From contig NZ_JNYD01000009.1 of NCBI RefSeq assembly GCF_000717175.1, positions 1 to 64,000 of the forward strand: DNA of 64,000 nucleotides. Direction: 5' to 3'. This document shows positions 49,514 through 58,040 of the stretch, piece after piece (within the stretch, counting starts at the first letter, position 1; the number at the start of each line of letters is the position of its first letter). The notes beneath the pieces were generated by a model, which was given only the letters and a program-made list of their open reading frames with translations, had not been told where the DNA came from and ran no database searches. The DNA is from Pseudonocardia autotrophica. GTDB lineage: Bacteria; Actinomycetota; Actinomycetes; Mycobacteriales; Pseudonocardiaceae. Position numbers and translations under genes: made by a program.

Positions 49514-50296
49514 CTAGTTGAGGTGGGCCAGCAGGGAGCGCGCGGTGCGGCGCAGGCGTTCCTCCCGCTCCGGCGGGTGCGTGCCGCCGGCCAGGTAGGC
49601 CGTGATCAGCCGGGCGCCCTCGTCCCAGCGGGCCTGGGTGCCGAGGACCTCGCCGAGCTCGACGAGCCGCTCCTCGTCCGGCCGCACCGCCAGCCGCATC
49701 CGCAGCACCCACTCGCGGTCCGCGGGGCCGCCGCGGGTCCGGTACACCGCCCGCAGGTTCTCCAGCATCCGCACGAGGATGTCCCGGGTCGACGTACGGG
49801 GCAGCATGTCCGGGCCGAAGGGCGCGGCCGACCCCGTGACGGCCCGGAACCGCTCCTCGCAGCCGGCGCGGTCCAGCCGGCGGCCGCCGTCGAACACGTC
49901 GAGGTACTGCTCGGTGTCGGCCACCCGCACCAGGAAGTGCCCCGGCATCCCGATCCCTTCCAGCCGGATCCCGGCCCGGCGCGCCACCTCGATCGCGACC
50001 ACGGACAGCGTGATCGGGATCCCGGTGCGGCGGGCCAGCACCTGCGGCAGCAGCGAGTTGCGCGGGTCGGTGTAGTCGGTGCTGTTGCCGGTGAAGCCCT
50101 CCTCGACGAAGAGCCGCCGCACCAGGCCGGGCACGGAGTCGACGCCGTCGGCCAGCCGGTCCAGCTCGGCGAGCCAGGGAGCGGGGTCGAGGTCCGGGTC
50201 GGCGCCGGCGGCCAGGGCGAGTGCGGCCTCGTCGAGCGCCGGTTCGGCCCGGGCGACGAGTGCGACGAACCGGGCCACCGGCCCGTCCTGCTCCAC
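49514..50296 (-). CDS. SirB1-family transglutaminase-like protein
   Basis: A 260-residue protein with the SirB1/YchA-type transglutaminase-like fold followed by TPR-like helices. Diagnostic segment: GFTGNSTDYTDPRNSLLPQVLARRTGIPITLSVVAIEVARRAGIRLEGIGMPGHFLV, seen in parts across residues 66-125. The classical Cys of transglutaminases is absent, as is common in this family, so it is probably not a transglutaminase enzyme. It starts 4 bp after the MEDS/HATPase gene stops, so the two are co-transcribed. Cellular role unknown. Confidence 0.83.
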   Translation of the reverse strand: MEQDGPVARFVALVARAEPALDEAALALAAGADPDLDPAPWLAELDRLADGVDSVPGLVRRLFVEEGFTGNSTDYTDPRNSLLPQVLARRTGIPITLSVVAIEVARRAGIRLEGIGMPGHFLVRVADTEQYLDVFDGGRRLDRAGCEERFRAVTGSAAPFGPDMLPRTSTRDILVRMLENLRAVYRTRGGPADREWVLRMRLAVRPDEERLVELGEVLGTQARWDEGARLITAYLAGGTHPPEREERLRRTARSLLAHLN

Positions 50297-50299
50297 GGC

Positions 50300-51259
50300 T
50301 CAGCCCGCCCCGCCGTGGGGCTCGACGAGCAGCCGGACGGTGGTGCCGGTCGCGTCGCTCCAGACCTGCAGGACGTCGCTGAGCTCGGAGGCGAGCCAGA
50401 GCCCGCGCCCGCGTGCGCCCGCCGCGGGCGGCGCCACGATGCCGGGGAACGGCACGGCCATGCGGCCGACGTCGTGCACCTCGGCGACCAGGCCGTTGCG
50501 CGTCCACAGCCGCAGCCGGCCGCGCCCCGGTCCGTGCTCGACGCTGTTCGTGGCGATCTCGTTGACCGCGAGGACGAGGTCGGCGGTGCGCTCGGGGTCC
50601 AGACCGGCCGCCGGCGCGGTCCGGGCCACGAGCCGCCGGACGGCCGGGAGGGCGTCGATCGTGACGGGCAGCTCGGCCGCGGGCGGGCCCAGGTCCGGCG
50701 GGGGCGGCGGGGGGTAGTCGGCCAGGAGCTCCACCGGGTCGCGCACCCCGGCCGTCGGCAGGCTCTCCCCACCGACGCGCAGCGCCGCGTGCGTGGCGCG
50801 GACCAGGTCGAGGTCACGGTCGGCGGGGCACGGGCAGAGCATGGTGACCGGCAGGCCGTCGAGGGCCACGTTGAGGGCCGCGTCGAGCCGGATCCAGTGC
50901 CCGCGCTCGACCCCGGGCAGGTCCAGGTGCTGGGCGATCACGGTGGTGCGCGCGTCGGGGTGCGGGTCGCGGCGGATCGCCCGCGCCCAGCGGCCGGCGA
51001 CGGTGAAGGCCGGGACGCGGTGCACCTCGGCGGGCTCCCGCCACTCGATCCCGGACGCGGCGGACCCGAGCAGGGACTCGAGCGCGGCGCGGTTCGGACC
51101 GTCGAGGACGGCGACGACCCGGCCCCCCTTGCGGAGGGCATCGTCGACCGGCGCGTGCAGCTCACGGGCCAGGAGCGCGGGCTCGCGGTAGGGGACGCCC
51201 TCGTGGACCATCCCGTCGGGCCGCTCCCGGGCCGCCCCCTGGACCGTCCCCTGGTCCAT
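50300..51259 (-). CDS. MEDS-domain sensor fused to anti-sigma-factor-type HATPase
   Basis: A protein of about 319 residues. The N-terminal MEDS-type sensor (HEGVPYREPALLARELHAPVDDALRKGGRVVAVL, segments within residues 16-50, then a mid-region to about 175) is followed by a Pro-rich linker and an RsbW-like HATPase domain (LAVNEIATNSVEHGPGRGRLRLW, GARGRGLWLASELSDVL). MEDS-HATPase proteins act in partner-switching networks controlling sigma factors. The start is uncertain: ATG 51259 or 51313. It leads a short operon with the SirB1-like gene. No sigma factor is nearby. Confidence 0.8.
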   Translation of the reverse strand: MDQGTVQGAARERPDGMVHEGVPYREPALLARELHAPVDDALRKGGRVVAVLDGPNRAALESLLGSAASGIEWREPAEVHRVPAFTVAGRWARAIRRDPHPDARTTVIAQHLDLPGVERGHWIRLDAALNVALDGLPVTMLCPCPADRDLDLVRATHAALRVGGESLPTAGVRDPVELLADYPPPPPPDLGPPAAELPVTIDALPAVRRLVARTAPAAGLDPERTADLVLAVNEIATNSVEHGPGRGRLRLWTRNGLVAEVHDVGRMAVPFPGIVAPPAAGARGRGLWLASELSDVLQVWSDATGTTVRLLVEPHGGAG

Positions 51260-51376
51260 GCCCTGCCCCACCCCCGGTCGACGGTTCGCCAGCGCAGAGT
51301 AGTGCGCAGGCACGGGGCACGCCGAACGGAGCAGTACCGGTCGCGGAGCGTGGGGGTACGGGCCCCGCAGCGGCTG

Positions 51377-51559
51377 CTACCTGGCCCGCGACAGCATCGT
51401 CGCGGCCGCGCCGCCGACGAGCAGCGGCAGGCCCGCGGCCAGCCACACCGCCGCGGAGCCGGGCAGGTCCGCCCGCGGTATTTCCTGCAGGTAACCGATG
51501 ATCGCGGGGCGGACCGGGAATGGCCCGCGGCCGACGTGACCCGGAAGCGGCCCGATCAT
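51377..51559 (-). CDS. Possible small membrane protein
   Basis: A 60-codon frame beginning MIGPLPGHVGRGPF and ending with one hydrophobic helix (AAVWLAAGLPLLVGGAAATML) and SRAR. The Leu/Gly/Ala-rich helix with a basic end is protein-like, but there is no clear ribosome site, so it may be spurious. It lies in a 550-bp stretch between divergent genes that otherwise shows no gene. Confidence 0.3.
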   Translation of the reverse strand: MIGPLPGHVGRGPFPVRPAIIGYLQEIPRADLPGSAAVWLAAGLPLLVGGAAATMLSRAR

Positions 51560-51598
51560 GGCTCGGACGGGTGGGTGATGTGACGTGGCCGACGGAAC

Positions 51599-51613
51599 CG
51601 CAGGTGACCTGCG
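51599..51613. promoter_or_regulatory. 15-bp palindrome upstream of an unknown gene
   Basis: CGCAGGT-g-ACCTGCG is a perfect palindrome about 200 bp upstream of ATG 51810. It is long for chance but isolated, so its function is unclear. The remaining stretch 51260-51809 shows no other recognisable signal. Confidence 0.25.
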
Positions 51614-51809
51614 TGTCGGCCACGCCGGGTCGCGCTGCACGATCGGGTGCGATTCCGTGGCCGAACGGTCACGGATTGCGGTCGTCGAGCCTTTTCCGTC
51701 GATTCCGGAGAAAAACCTCGAACGCGCTCCGTCGTTGTGCGGCCGGAGTGTGATCGGCCCGTCGCCCGGCGGGGAGTGGCGATCCGCGGGTGGCGAGGAG
51801 GTGGGCCGG

Positions 51810-52337
51810 ATGACGGCCGAGCTCACCGATCCCGCGCGCTCGCCGGACCCCGGCGCGTCCGCCGTGCACCTGCTCGACGTCGCCTCCGCCGAGGCGCTGA
51901 TCCGCCGGCCGGCCCGGGAGGACCTGCCCGCCGCCGTCGGCTGGGGGGTGCTGGTGCTCCCGGTGTTCGGCGCCGACCCCGAGCTGAGCGTCGAGTTCAC
52001 CGGCCGGCCGGACGCGGGACCCGACGGCGGGGAGTCCGAGGAGGACGCCCCCGCGGGCCCGCGCTGGCTCGCCTGTGCCGACCTGCGCCGGGTCCGGCAC
52101 GACGTCGTCGCGGTGCGCGGGCTGCTGCGGGCCGGTCCCGCGCTGGCCGCCCCGGCCGAGGAGCCGCCGCCGCCCGAGGGTGCGGCGCACCGGGTGCAGG
52201 GTGTGTTCCGGATGCGGCCGATGCCGGGCCGGAAGATCGAGATCCGGCTGGCCGCGGCGCTCGCCCCGGCGGGCGGCGTCGAGCCGGGTGCGGGCGCCCC
52301 GGCGCGCCTCGAGCTGCGGGGCACCTTCGCCCGGTGA
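51810..52337 (+). CDS. Protein of unknown function
   Basis: A 175-residue protein, MTAELTDPARSPDPGASAV..., Pro/Glu/Ala-rich in the middle, ending in a beta-like segment (KIEIRLAAALAP) and LRGTFAR. GAGGAGG precedes ATG 51810, which supports translation. No domain is recognised. It stands between the unknown palindrome and the MaoC/thiolase genes. Confidence 0.55.
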   Translation: MTAELTDPARSPDPGASAVHLLDVASAEALIRRPAREDLPAAVGWGVLVLPVFGADPELSVEFTGRPDAGPDGGESEEDAPAGPRWLACADLRRVRHDVVAVRGLLRAGPALAAPAEEPPPPEGAAHRVQGVFRMRPMPGRKIEIRLAAALAPAGGVEPGAGAPARLELRGTFAR

Positions 52338-52464
52338 CCCGGCCGGGCGGCCGCGGACGGGGTGCCGTGGGGTCGGCCACGGACGCCCGCCGGACCCTCT
52401 CCGATGTGGCAGGGTTGCGGGCGGAAACCAGGCAGGTACTGCACGCACTTCACGAGGTGGTTCG

Positions 52465-52920
52465 ATGCGCGTCTTCAACGGTGTGGACGAGGTCCGCGAG
52501 GCCAAGGGCACCCGGCTCGGCGAGTCCGAGTGGGTCACGGTCGAGCAGAAGCACATCGACCAGTTCGCCGAGGCCACGGGCGACCACCAGTGGATCCACG
52601 TCGACGCGGCGAAGGCCGCCGAGGGCCCCTTCGGCAAGACCATCGCGCACGGCTTCCTCAGCCTGTCGCTGCTGCCGGTCCTGGTGAAGGACGTCTACTC
52701 GATCGAGGGCGTCCGGATGGGCATCAACTACGGCCTGAACAAGGTGCGGTTCACCGCGCCCGTGCCCGTGGACAGCAAGGTCCGCGGGGTCGTCGAGCTC
52801 GTCGACGTCGAGGACACCAAGGACGGCGCCGTCCAGCTGACCACCAAGGTCACGGTGGAGCTCGAGGGCTCGGAGCGGCCCGCGGTCGTCGCCGAGTGGC
52901 TGACCCGCCAGTACGTCTGA
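52465..52920 (+). CDS. htdZ: MaoC-like (R)-enoyl-CoA hydratase, HtdZ-like
   Basis: A single hot-dog hydratase of 151 residues, exactly the length of mycobacterial HtdZ (Rv0130). Catalytic motif FAEATGDHQWIHVDAAKAAEGPFGKTIAHGFLSLSLLP contains the Asp and His of hydratase 2 (seen in parts, residues 36-72), followed by INYGLNKVRFTAPVPV. It hydrates trans-2-enoyl-CoA to (R)-3-hydroxyacyl-CoA. A thiolase gene follows 19 nt later with its own GAGAGGAGG site, so the two act together in acyl-CoA turnover. Confidence 0.9.
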   Translation: MRVFNGVDEVREAKGTRLGESEWVTVEQKHIDQFAEATGDHQWIHVDAAKAAEGPFGKTIAHGFLSLSLLPVLVKDVYSIEGVRMGINYGLNKVRFTAPVPVDSKVRGVVELVDVEDTKDGAVQLTTKVTVELEGSERPAVVAEWLTRQYV

Positions 52921-52939
52921 GCGGGAGAGGAGGGACGTC

Positions 52940-54151
52940 ATGCGCGACGCGGTGATCTGCGAGCCGCTGCGGACCCCGGTGGGGGGTTTCGGCGGGTCGC
53001 TGCGGGACGTGCCGGTGAAGACGCTGGCGTCGACCGTGATCGCGGCGCTGATGGAGCGCACGGGCCTGCCGCCGGAGTCGGTCGACGACGTGCTGCTGGG
53101 CAACTGCTACCCCACGATGGACTCGCCGGCGATCGGCCGCGTGGCCGCGCTGGACGCGGGGCTGCCGGTCACGGCGTCGGGGCTGCAGATCGACCGGCGC
53201 TGCGGGTCGGGCCTGCAGGCGGTGCTCTACGCCGCGATGCAGGTGCAGACCGGGGCGAGTGAGGTGGTGCTGGCCGGCGGCGCGGAGTCGATGTCCAACG
53301 CGTCCTTCTACTCCACCGCGATGCGGTGGGGTGCCAAGGGCGGGCCGGGTGTGATGCTGCACGATTCGCTGGCCCGTGGCCGGGTCACCGCGGGTGGGGA
53401 CCACTACCCGGTGCCGGGCGGGATGATCGAGACCGCGGAGAACCTGCGCAAGGAGTACTCGATCCCGCGCGAGGAGCAGGACGAGTTCGCGGTGCGGTCG
53501 CACCAGCGGGCGGCGGCGGCGCAGGCCGAGGGCCGGTTCGCCGACGAGATCGTCCCGGTCACGGTGAAGGGCCGGAAGGGCGACACCGTCGTCGAGGCCG
53601 ACGAGCACATCCGTCCGGACTCGAGCGTGGAGACGCTGGCGAAGCTGCGCCCGATCATGGGCAAGCAGGACGCCGAGGCCACGGTCACGGCGGGCAACGC
53701 GTCGGGGCAGAACGACGGCGCCGCGATCTGCATCGTCACCTCGCCGGAGAAGGCCGCCGAGCTGGGCCTGCGCCCGCTGGTCAAGCTGGTGTCCTGGGGC
53801 GTGGGCGGGGTGCAGCCCAAGACCATGGGCATCGGCCCGGTCCCGGCCGTCGCGAAGGCCCTCGACCAGGCCGAGGTGGCGCTCAAGGACGTCGACCTGA
53901 TCGAGCTGAACGAGGCGTTCGCCGCCCAGGTGCTGGCCTGCACCCGGGAGTGGGGCTTCACCCCGTCGGACTTCGACCGGATGAACGTCAACGGCTCCGG
54001 TATCTCGCTGGGGCACCCGGTCGGCGCGACCGGCGGCCGGATCCTGGCCACCCTGGCCCGGGAGATGGTCCGCCGGGACGCCCGCTTCGGGCTGGAGACG
54101 ATGTGCATCGGCGGCGGGCAGGGCCTCGCCGCACTCTTCGAGCGCGTCTGA
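52940..54151 (+). CDS. Acetyl-CoA C-acyltransferase (thiolase)
   Basis: A 403-residue thiolase. The nucleophile is in QIDRRCGSGLQAVLYAAMQV (Cys about residue 90), then GGAESMSNASFY, NASGQNDGAA, the His in ELNEAFAAQVL (NEAF) and GHPVGATGGR, and Cys in METMCIGGGQG-type LETMCIGGGQGLAA. All catalytic residues are intact. It forms or cleaves acetoacetyl-CoA or longer 3-ketoacyl-CoAs and is distinct from the FadA2-like enzyme at 12.3 kb. The next gene, a MarR regulator, follows by 1 bp, so the three genes htdZ-thiolase-marR appear to be one operon. Confidence 0.93.
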   Translation: MRDAVICEPLRTPVGGFGGSLRDVPVKTLASTVIAALMERTGLPPESVDDVLLGNCYPTMDSPAIGRVAALDAGLPVTASGLQIDRRCGSGLQAVLYAAMQVQTGASEVVLAGGAESMSNASFYSTAMRWGAKGGPGVMLHDSLARGRVTAGGDHYPVPGGMIETAENLRKEYSIPREEQDEFAVRSHQRAAAAQAEGRFADEIVPVTVKGRKGDTVVEADEHIRPDSSVETLAKLRPIMGKQDAEATVTAGNASGQNDGAAICIVTSPEKAAELGLRPLVKLVSWGVGGVQPKTMGIGPVPAVAKALDQAEVALKDVDLIELNEAFAAQVLACTREWGFTPSDFDRMNVNGSGISLGHPVGATGGRILATLAREMVRRDARFGLETMCIGGGQGLAALFERV

Positions 54152-54152
54152 G

Positions 54153-54638
54153 GTGTCCGTGGGCCTCGACCCCCACAGCCCCGGCCCGCACGGGGTGGAC
54201 GAGGCGGACGAGCTGGGCACCCAGCTCGTCCGCCTCATCCGGCTGGTCGACCGCGCCCAGGCGCAGCACCAGGTCGCGAACCCCGACGCGGTCGACCGCG
54301 CGGCGTACCTGCTGCTGGTGCACCTGGTGAAGGGCGGGCCGCGACGGACCGGCGCGCTCGCCGAGATGGTGCACTCCGACCCCTCGACCGTGAGCCGGCA
54401 GGTCGCGCAGCTCGTGCGGCTGGGCTACGTGGCGCGCACCCCGGACCCGGAGGACGGGCGCGCCTTCCTCGTCGCCGCGACGGCGGAGGGCGAGCGGGTG
54501 TTCGCGGAGAACCGGCGGCTCCGGAACGAGCGGATCGCCGCGATCATGGCCGACTGGACGCCGGAGGAGCGGGCCACGCTCACCCGGCTGCTCGGCCGCT
54601 TCACGACCGGCATGGAGGAGCAGTGGTCGCGGCCCTGA
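54153..54638 (+). CDS. MarR-family transcriptional regulator
   Basis: A 161-residue MarR winged helix-turn-helix protein: RAAYLLLVHLVKGGPRRTGALAEMVHSDPSTVSRQVAQLVRLGYV then the wing RTPDPEDGRAFLVAATAEGERVF. Its GTG lies one base after the thiolase stop, so it is co-transcribed with htdZ and the thiolase and may regulate them. Ligand unknown. It is convergent with ppa. Confidence 0.9.
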   Translation: MSVGLDPHSPGPHGVDEADELGTQLVRLIRLVDRAQAQHQVANPDAVDRAAYLLLVHLVKGGPRRTGALAEMVHSDPSTVSRQVAQLVRLGYVARTPDPEDGRAFLVAATAEGERVFAENRRLRNERIAAIMADWTPEERATLTRLLGRFTTGMEEQWSRP

Positions 54639-54675
54639 GGCCGCGACCCTCCCGTCCCCGTGCTCAGTGCTCGGC

Positions 54676-55197
54676 TCAGTGCTCGGCGGACTCGCCCTCG
54701 GCCGCCTCGGCCTCGGCGGCCAGGCGCGCCCGCTCCCACGAGGCCTTGATCTCGCGCTCGGCGTCGGCGCGGCCGACCCACGAGGCGCCCTCGACGCTCT
54801 TGCCCGGCTCGAGGGTCTTGTAGATCTCGAAGAAGTGCTGGATCTCCGCCCGGTCGAACTCGGGCAGGTGGTGGATGTCGCGCAGGTGCTCCTGGCGCGG
54901 GTCGTCGGCCGGGACGCAGAGGACCTTGTCGTCGCCGCCCTTCTCGTCCTTCATCCGGAACATGCCGATCGCGCGGGAGCGGATGAGGCAGCCCGGGAAC
55001 GTCGGCTCCTGGACGAGCACCAGCGCGTCGAGCGGGTCCCCGTCCTCGCCGAGGGTGTCCTCGATGAAGCCGTAGTCCGCCGGGTACTGGGTGGCGGTGA
55101 ACAGCGTCCGGTCGAGGCGGAGCCGGCCGCTCTTGTGGTCCACCTCGTACTTGTTCCGGCCGCCCTTGGGGATCTCGATGAGAACGTCGAAGTCCAC
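54676..55197 (-). CDS. ppa: Inorganic pyrophosphatase
   Basis: A 173-residue soluble family I pyrophosphatase hydrolysing PPi to phosphate, with Mg2+. The signature [12 protein letters not shown] is present, with [26 protein letters not shown] and [12 protein letters not shown] in the active-site order. The C-terminal [13 protein letters not shown] tail is acidic, as in other actinobacteria. GTG 55197 has an AAGGAG site. Divergent from dacB. Confidence 0.95.
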   Translation of the reverse strand: MDFDVLIEIPKGGRNKYEVDHKSGRLRLDRTLFTATQYPADYGFIEDTLGEDGDPLDALVLVQEPTFPGCLIRSRAIGMFRMKDEKGGDDKVLCVPADDPRQEHLRDIHHLPEFDRAEIQHFFEIYKTLEPGKSVEGASWVGRADAEREIKASWERARLAAEAEAAEGESAEH

Positions 55198-55232
55198 GGG
55201 ATGCTCCTTGTGGTCGGTCGTGCCTTCAGGTC

Positions 55233-56825
55233 GTGACTGGTGCAGGCCGCGACGGTGACGGCGCGGCGACTACCTCTAGTGTGGGGGACCGCGTCGCGCC
55301 GGTCGTGACCGGCCGGGGCCGGGGACCGCGCCCGGCGCCGCCGGTGTCAGCGGTCGGAGGGAGCGGTGGGCAGGTGGGACTGGGCCGCCGGATCGGCGAC
55401 ACCCTGAGGCTGCCGACGAAGCCGGGACGGATCGTCCTCGTGGTCCTCGTCGTCCTGGCGCTCGCCGCCGGCGCGGGTGGCGCGGTGGCCGTCCAGGCCC
55501 CGAATGTGCTGTCCGACCTGGGGCTCACCCGGGCGGCCCGGGCCGAGAAGGATCTCCCCGCCCCCGTCCCGGAGCTCACCGGGCTGCGCGCCGACGCACC
55601 CCTGCCGAGCTCCGCCGGACTGGGTTCGGTGCTCGACCCGCTCGCCTCGTCGAGCGCGCTCGGCGACTTCGCCGGTGTCGTCGTCGACCCGGCGGCGCAG
55701 GCCGGTGCCGGGTCCCCGACCGCACCGCTGTGGCAGCAATCACCGGAGGAGCCTCTCGTTCCGGGCAGTACCGGCAAGCTCCTGACGGCCGCGGCCACCC
55801 TGCTGACCCTCGACCCGACCGACCGGCTCGTCACCCGCGCCGTCGCCGGCGCCGAGCCGGGGCAGGTCGTGCTCGTCGGGGGCGGGGATCCGACGCTCAC
55901 CGCGCTGCCCGAGGGCCGCACAGGCACCTACCCCGAGCCCGCCCGGCTCGACGACCTCGTCGCCGCCGTGCAGAAGGCGACGGCCGGGCAGAAGGTCACC
56001 TCGGTCGTGGTCGACACCAGCGCGTGGACCGGGCCGGTGCTCGCGCCCGGCTGGGACCCGGCGGACATCCCGGGCGGCAACGTCACGCCGATCGTGCCGC
56101 TGATGCTCGACGGCGGCCGGCTCGACCCGACGCTGCAGGACGGCCCGCGCACCACCACCCCGGCGGTCGACGCGGGTGAGGCGTTCGCGAAGAAGCTGGG
56201 CCTGTCGGCGTCGGCGGTCACCGAGGGCACCGCCCCGGCGAACGCGAAGCCGCTCGGCCAGGTCTACTCGGCGCCGGTGTCGTCGCTGGTCGAACACCTG
56301 ATGACCAGCTCGGACAACGTCCTCGCCGAGACCCTGGCCCGGGACGTCGCGCTGAGCCGCAAGGCCGATCCCTCCTTCGCCGGCGCCTCCGAGCAGGTCC
56401 TGGCCGCGCTGTCCCAGTCCGGGTTCGACGTCACCGGCGCCCACATGGCCGACGGCAGCGGGCTCTCCACCGAGGACCGGGTGCCGCCGCGGTTGCTCGG
56501 CGCGATCCTGGCGGCCGCCGCCGCACCGACCGGGCCGGGCGAGGGCACCGAGTTCCTGCGCCCGATCGTCTCCGGGCTGCCCGTCGCGGGCGGCGACGGC
56601 ACGCTCGACGACCGGTTCGCCACCGGCAGCGCCTCCGCGGGACGGGGCGTGGTGCGCGCCAAGACCGGCACCCTCACCGGGGTGAGCGCGCTGGCCGGCG
56701 TGGTCACGGACGTCGACGGCCGGCTGCTCGTCTTCGCGCTGATGTCCAACGGCCAGTCCCCGGCCACCGTGCGGCCGCGGCTCGACACCATGGCGGCCAC
56801 GCTGAGCCGCTGCGGGTGCCGCTGA
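55233..56825 (+). CDS. dacB: D-alanyl-D-alanine carboxypeptidase/endopeptidase (PBP4/DacB, class C)
   Basis: A 530-residue penicillin-binding protein. One signal anchor (about residues 67-88) places it outside the membrane. The active-site triad is complete: SxxK in [16 protein letters not shown], SxN in [16 protein letters not shown] and KTG in [16 protein letters not shown]. It trims or cleaves D-Ala bonds in peptidoglycan. The first 65 residues (Gly/Arg/Pro-rich) are not conserved, and the true start could be GTG 55281 or 55305. Gene order dacB-zincin-tilS-hpt is conserved in actinobacteria. Confidence 0.9.
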   Translation: MTGAGRDGDGAATTSSVGDRVAPVVTGRGRGPRPAPPVSAVGGSGGQVGLGRRIGDTLRLPTKPGRIVLVVLVVLALAAGAGGAVAVQAPNVLSDLGLTRAARAEKDLPAPVPELTGLRADAPLPSSAGLGSVLDPLASSSALGDFAGVVVDPAAQAGAGSPTAPLWQQSPEEPLVPGSTGKLLTAAATLLTLDPTDRLVTRAVAGAEPGQVVLVGGGDPTLTALPEGRTGTYPEPARLDDLVAAVQKATAGQKVTSVVVDTSAWTGPVLAPGWDPADIPGGNVTPIVPLMLDGGRLDPTLQDGPRTTTPAVDAGEAFAKKLGLSASAVTEGTAPANAKPLGQVYSAPVSSLVEHLMTSSDNVLAETLARDVALSRKADPSFAGASEQVLAALSQSGFDVTGAHMADGSGLSTEDRVPPRLLGAILAAAAAPTGPGEGTEFLRPIVSGLPVAGGDGTLDDRFATGSASAGRGVVRAKTGTLTGVSALAGVVTDVDGRLLVFALMSNGQSPATVRPRLDTMAATLSRCGCR

Positions 56826-56837
56826 CTCCCGCGTAGC

Positions 56838-57929
56838 GTGGCGGAGGTGAACGCCCCCACCGGTTCCGCCGGCGCCGACGTGTCGGCCCCCGACCCCGAC
56901 ACCGTGTCCGGCCTGCCCGTGAACTGGGGCCTGGCCCGGCGCACCGCCGCCCGCCTGGTCCCCGCCGGCCCGCCCGTGAGCGCCGCGGTCGCGACAGAGC
57001 TGGTCGAGCGGCTGCGCAAGGACGCGGCCGTGGCGGAGGGGCACGTCCGGGCCGTGACCCGGATGGGCGAGGGCCTGCCCCTGCTGCCCGCGGACGTCGT
57101 CGACCGGCCGGCGTGGGCCGCCGCGGCCGTCGACGGGATGGCCGAGCTCACCGCGGGCGCCCGGTTGCCGCGCACCGCCCGGGCCGCCCGCGCGGTGACC
57201 TCCACCACCTCCGGCCTCCAGATCGGCGGGGTGCTCGCCTTCGTCGGCGCCCGGGTGCTGGGCCAGTACGACCCGTTCGGCGGGCCGGCGAAGGACGGCC
57301 GGCTGCTGCTCGTCGCCCCGAACGTCTACGCCGCCCAGCAGGCCCTCGACGTCCCGTCCGAGGACTTCGGGCTGTGGGTCTGCCTGCACGAGGCCACGCA
57401 CCGGCTGCAGTTCACCGCCGTGCCCTGGCTGCGCGAGCACTTCGCCGCCGAGGTCGGCCGCTTCCTCTCCATGAGCACGGCCAACGGCAGCGCCATGATC
57501 GAGCGGCTGCCGGAGGCGGTGCGGGCCTTCAAGGAGGCCAAGGGGGACTCGCTGGCGCTGGTCGAGCTGCTGCAGGGCCCCGAGCAGCGCGCGGTGCTGG
57601 ACCGGCTGATCGCGCTCACCACGCTCCTGGAGGGGCACGCGGACCACGTCATGGACGCGGCCGGGCCCGAGGTCGTCCCCACCGTCGAGACGATCCGGGC
57701 GCGGTTCACCGTGCGCCGCCGCGGCGGCGGGATCGTCGACCGGGTGCTGCGCGCGCTCCTCGGCGTCGAGGCCAAGGTCAAGCAGTACGCCGTGGGCTCC
57801 GCGTTCACCACGCACGTGGTGGGCGCCGCCGGCATGGACGGCTTCAACAAGGTCTGGAACTCGCCGAACACGCTGCCCACGCGCGCGGAGCTCGCCGCCC
57901 CGGACCAGTGGCTCGCCCGCGTGGCGTGA
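56838..57929 (+). CDS. DUF2342-family zinc metalloprotein (coenzyme F420 biosynthesis-associated)
   Basis: A 363-residue protein with a zincin-like HExxH motif, CLHEATHRLQF, at about residue 184. The N-terminal NWGLARRTAARLVP and C-terminal FNKVWNSPNTLPTRAEL match the actinobacterial family annotated as a zinc-dependent metalloprotease or F420-biosynthesis-associated protein. A catalytic role is not proven. It begins 12 nt after dacB and precedes tilS, its conserved neighbour. GTG 56838 or 56847 could start it. Confidence 0.87.
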   Translation: MAEVNAPTGSAGADVSAPDPDTVSGLPVNWGLARRTAARLVPAGPPVSAAVATELVERLRKDAAVAEGHVRAVTRMGEGLPLLPADVVDRPAWAAAAVDGMAELTAGARLPRTARAARAVTSTTSGLQIGGVLAFVGARVLGQYDPFGGPAKDGRLLLVAPNVYAAQQALDVPSEDFGLWVCLHEATHRLQFTAVPWLREHFAAEVGRFLSMSTANGSAMIERLPEAVRAFKEAKGDSLALVELLQGPEQRAVLDRLIALTTLLEGHADHVMDAAGPEVVPTVETIRARFTVRRRGGGIVDRVLRALLGVEAKVKQYAVGSAFTTHVVGAAGMDGFNKVWNSPNTLPTRAELAAPDQWLARVA

Positions 57930-57933
57930 AACC

Positions 57934-58033
57934 GCGCTATGGAACCATAACGCTCGATTCGCCGCCGTTTTTGCGCGTTATGGAACCATAATGCGAATTC
58001 TCGGGCGTGTTCAGCGCGTTATGGAGCCATAGT
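57934..58033 (+). repeat. Three TATGGnnCCATA palindromes at exact 41-bp spacing before tilS
   Basis: TATGGAACCATA at 57938-57949 and 57979-57990 and TATGGAGCCATA at 58020-58031 are each preceded by GCG(C/T) and repeat every 41 bp. The sequences between also share positions (ATTC, CG, GTT..GC), so this is a diverged 41-bp tandem repeat. It fills the gap between the zincin stop and tilS; the last copy overlaps the likely -10 and touches GTG 58032. Confidence 0.8.
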
Positions 58034-58040
58034 GCAGGCG

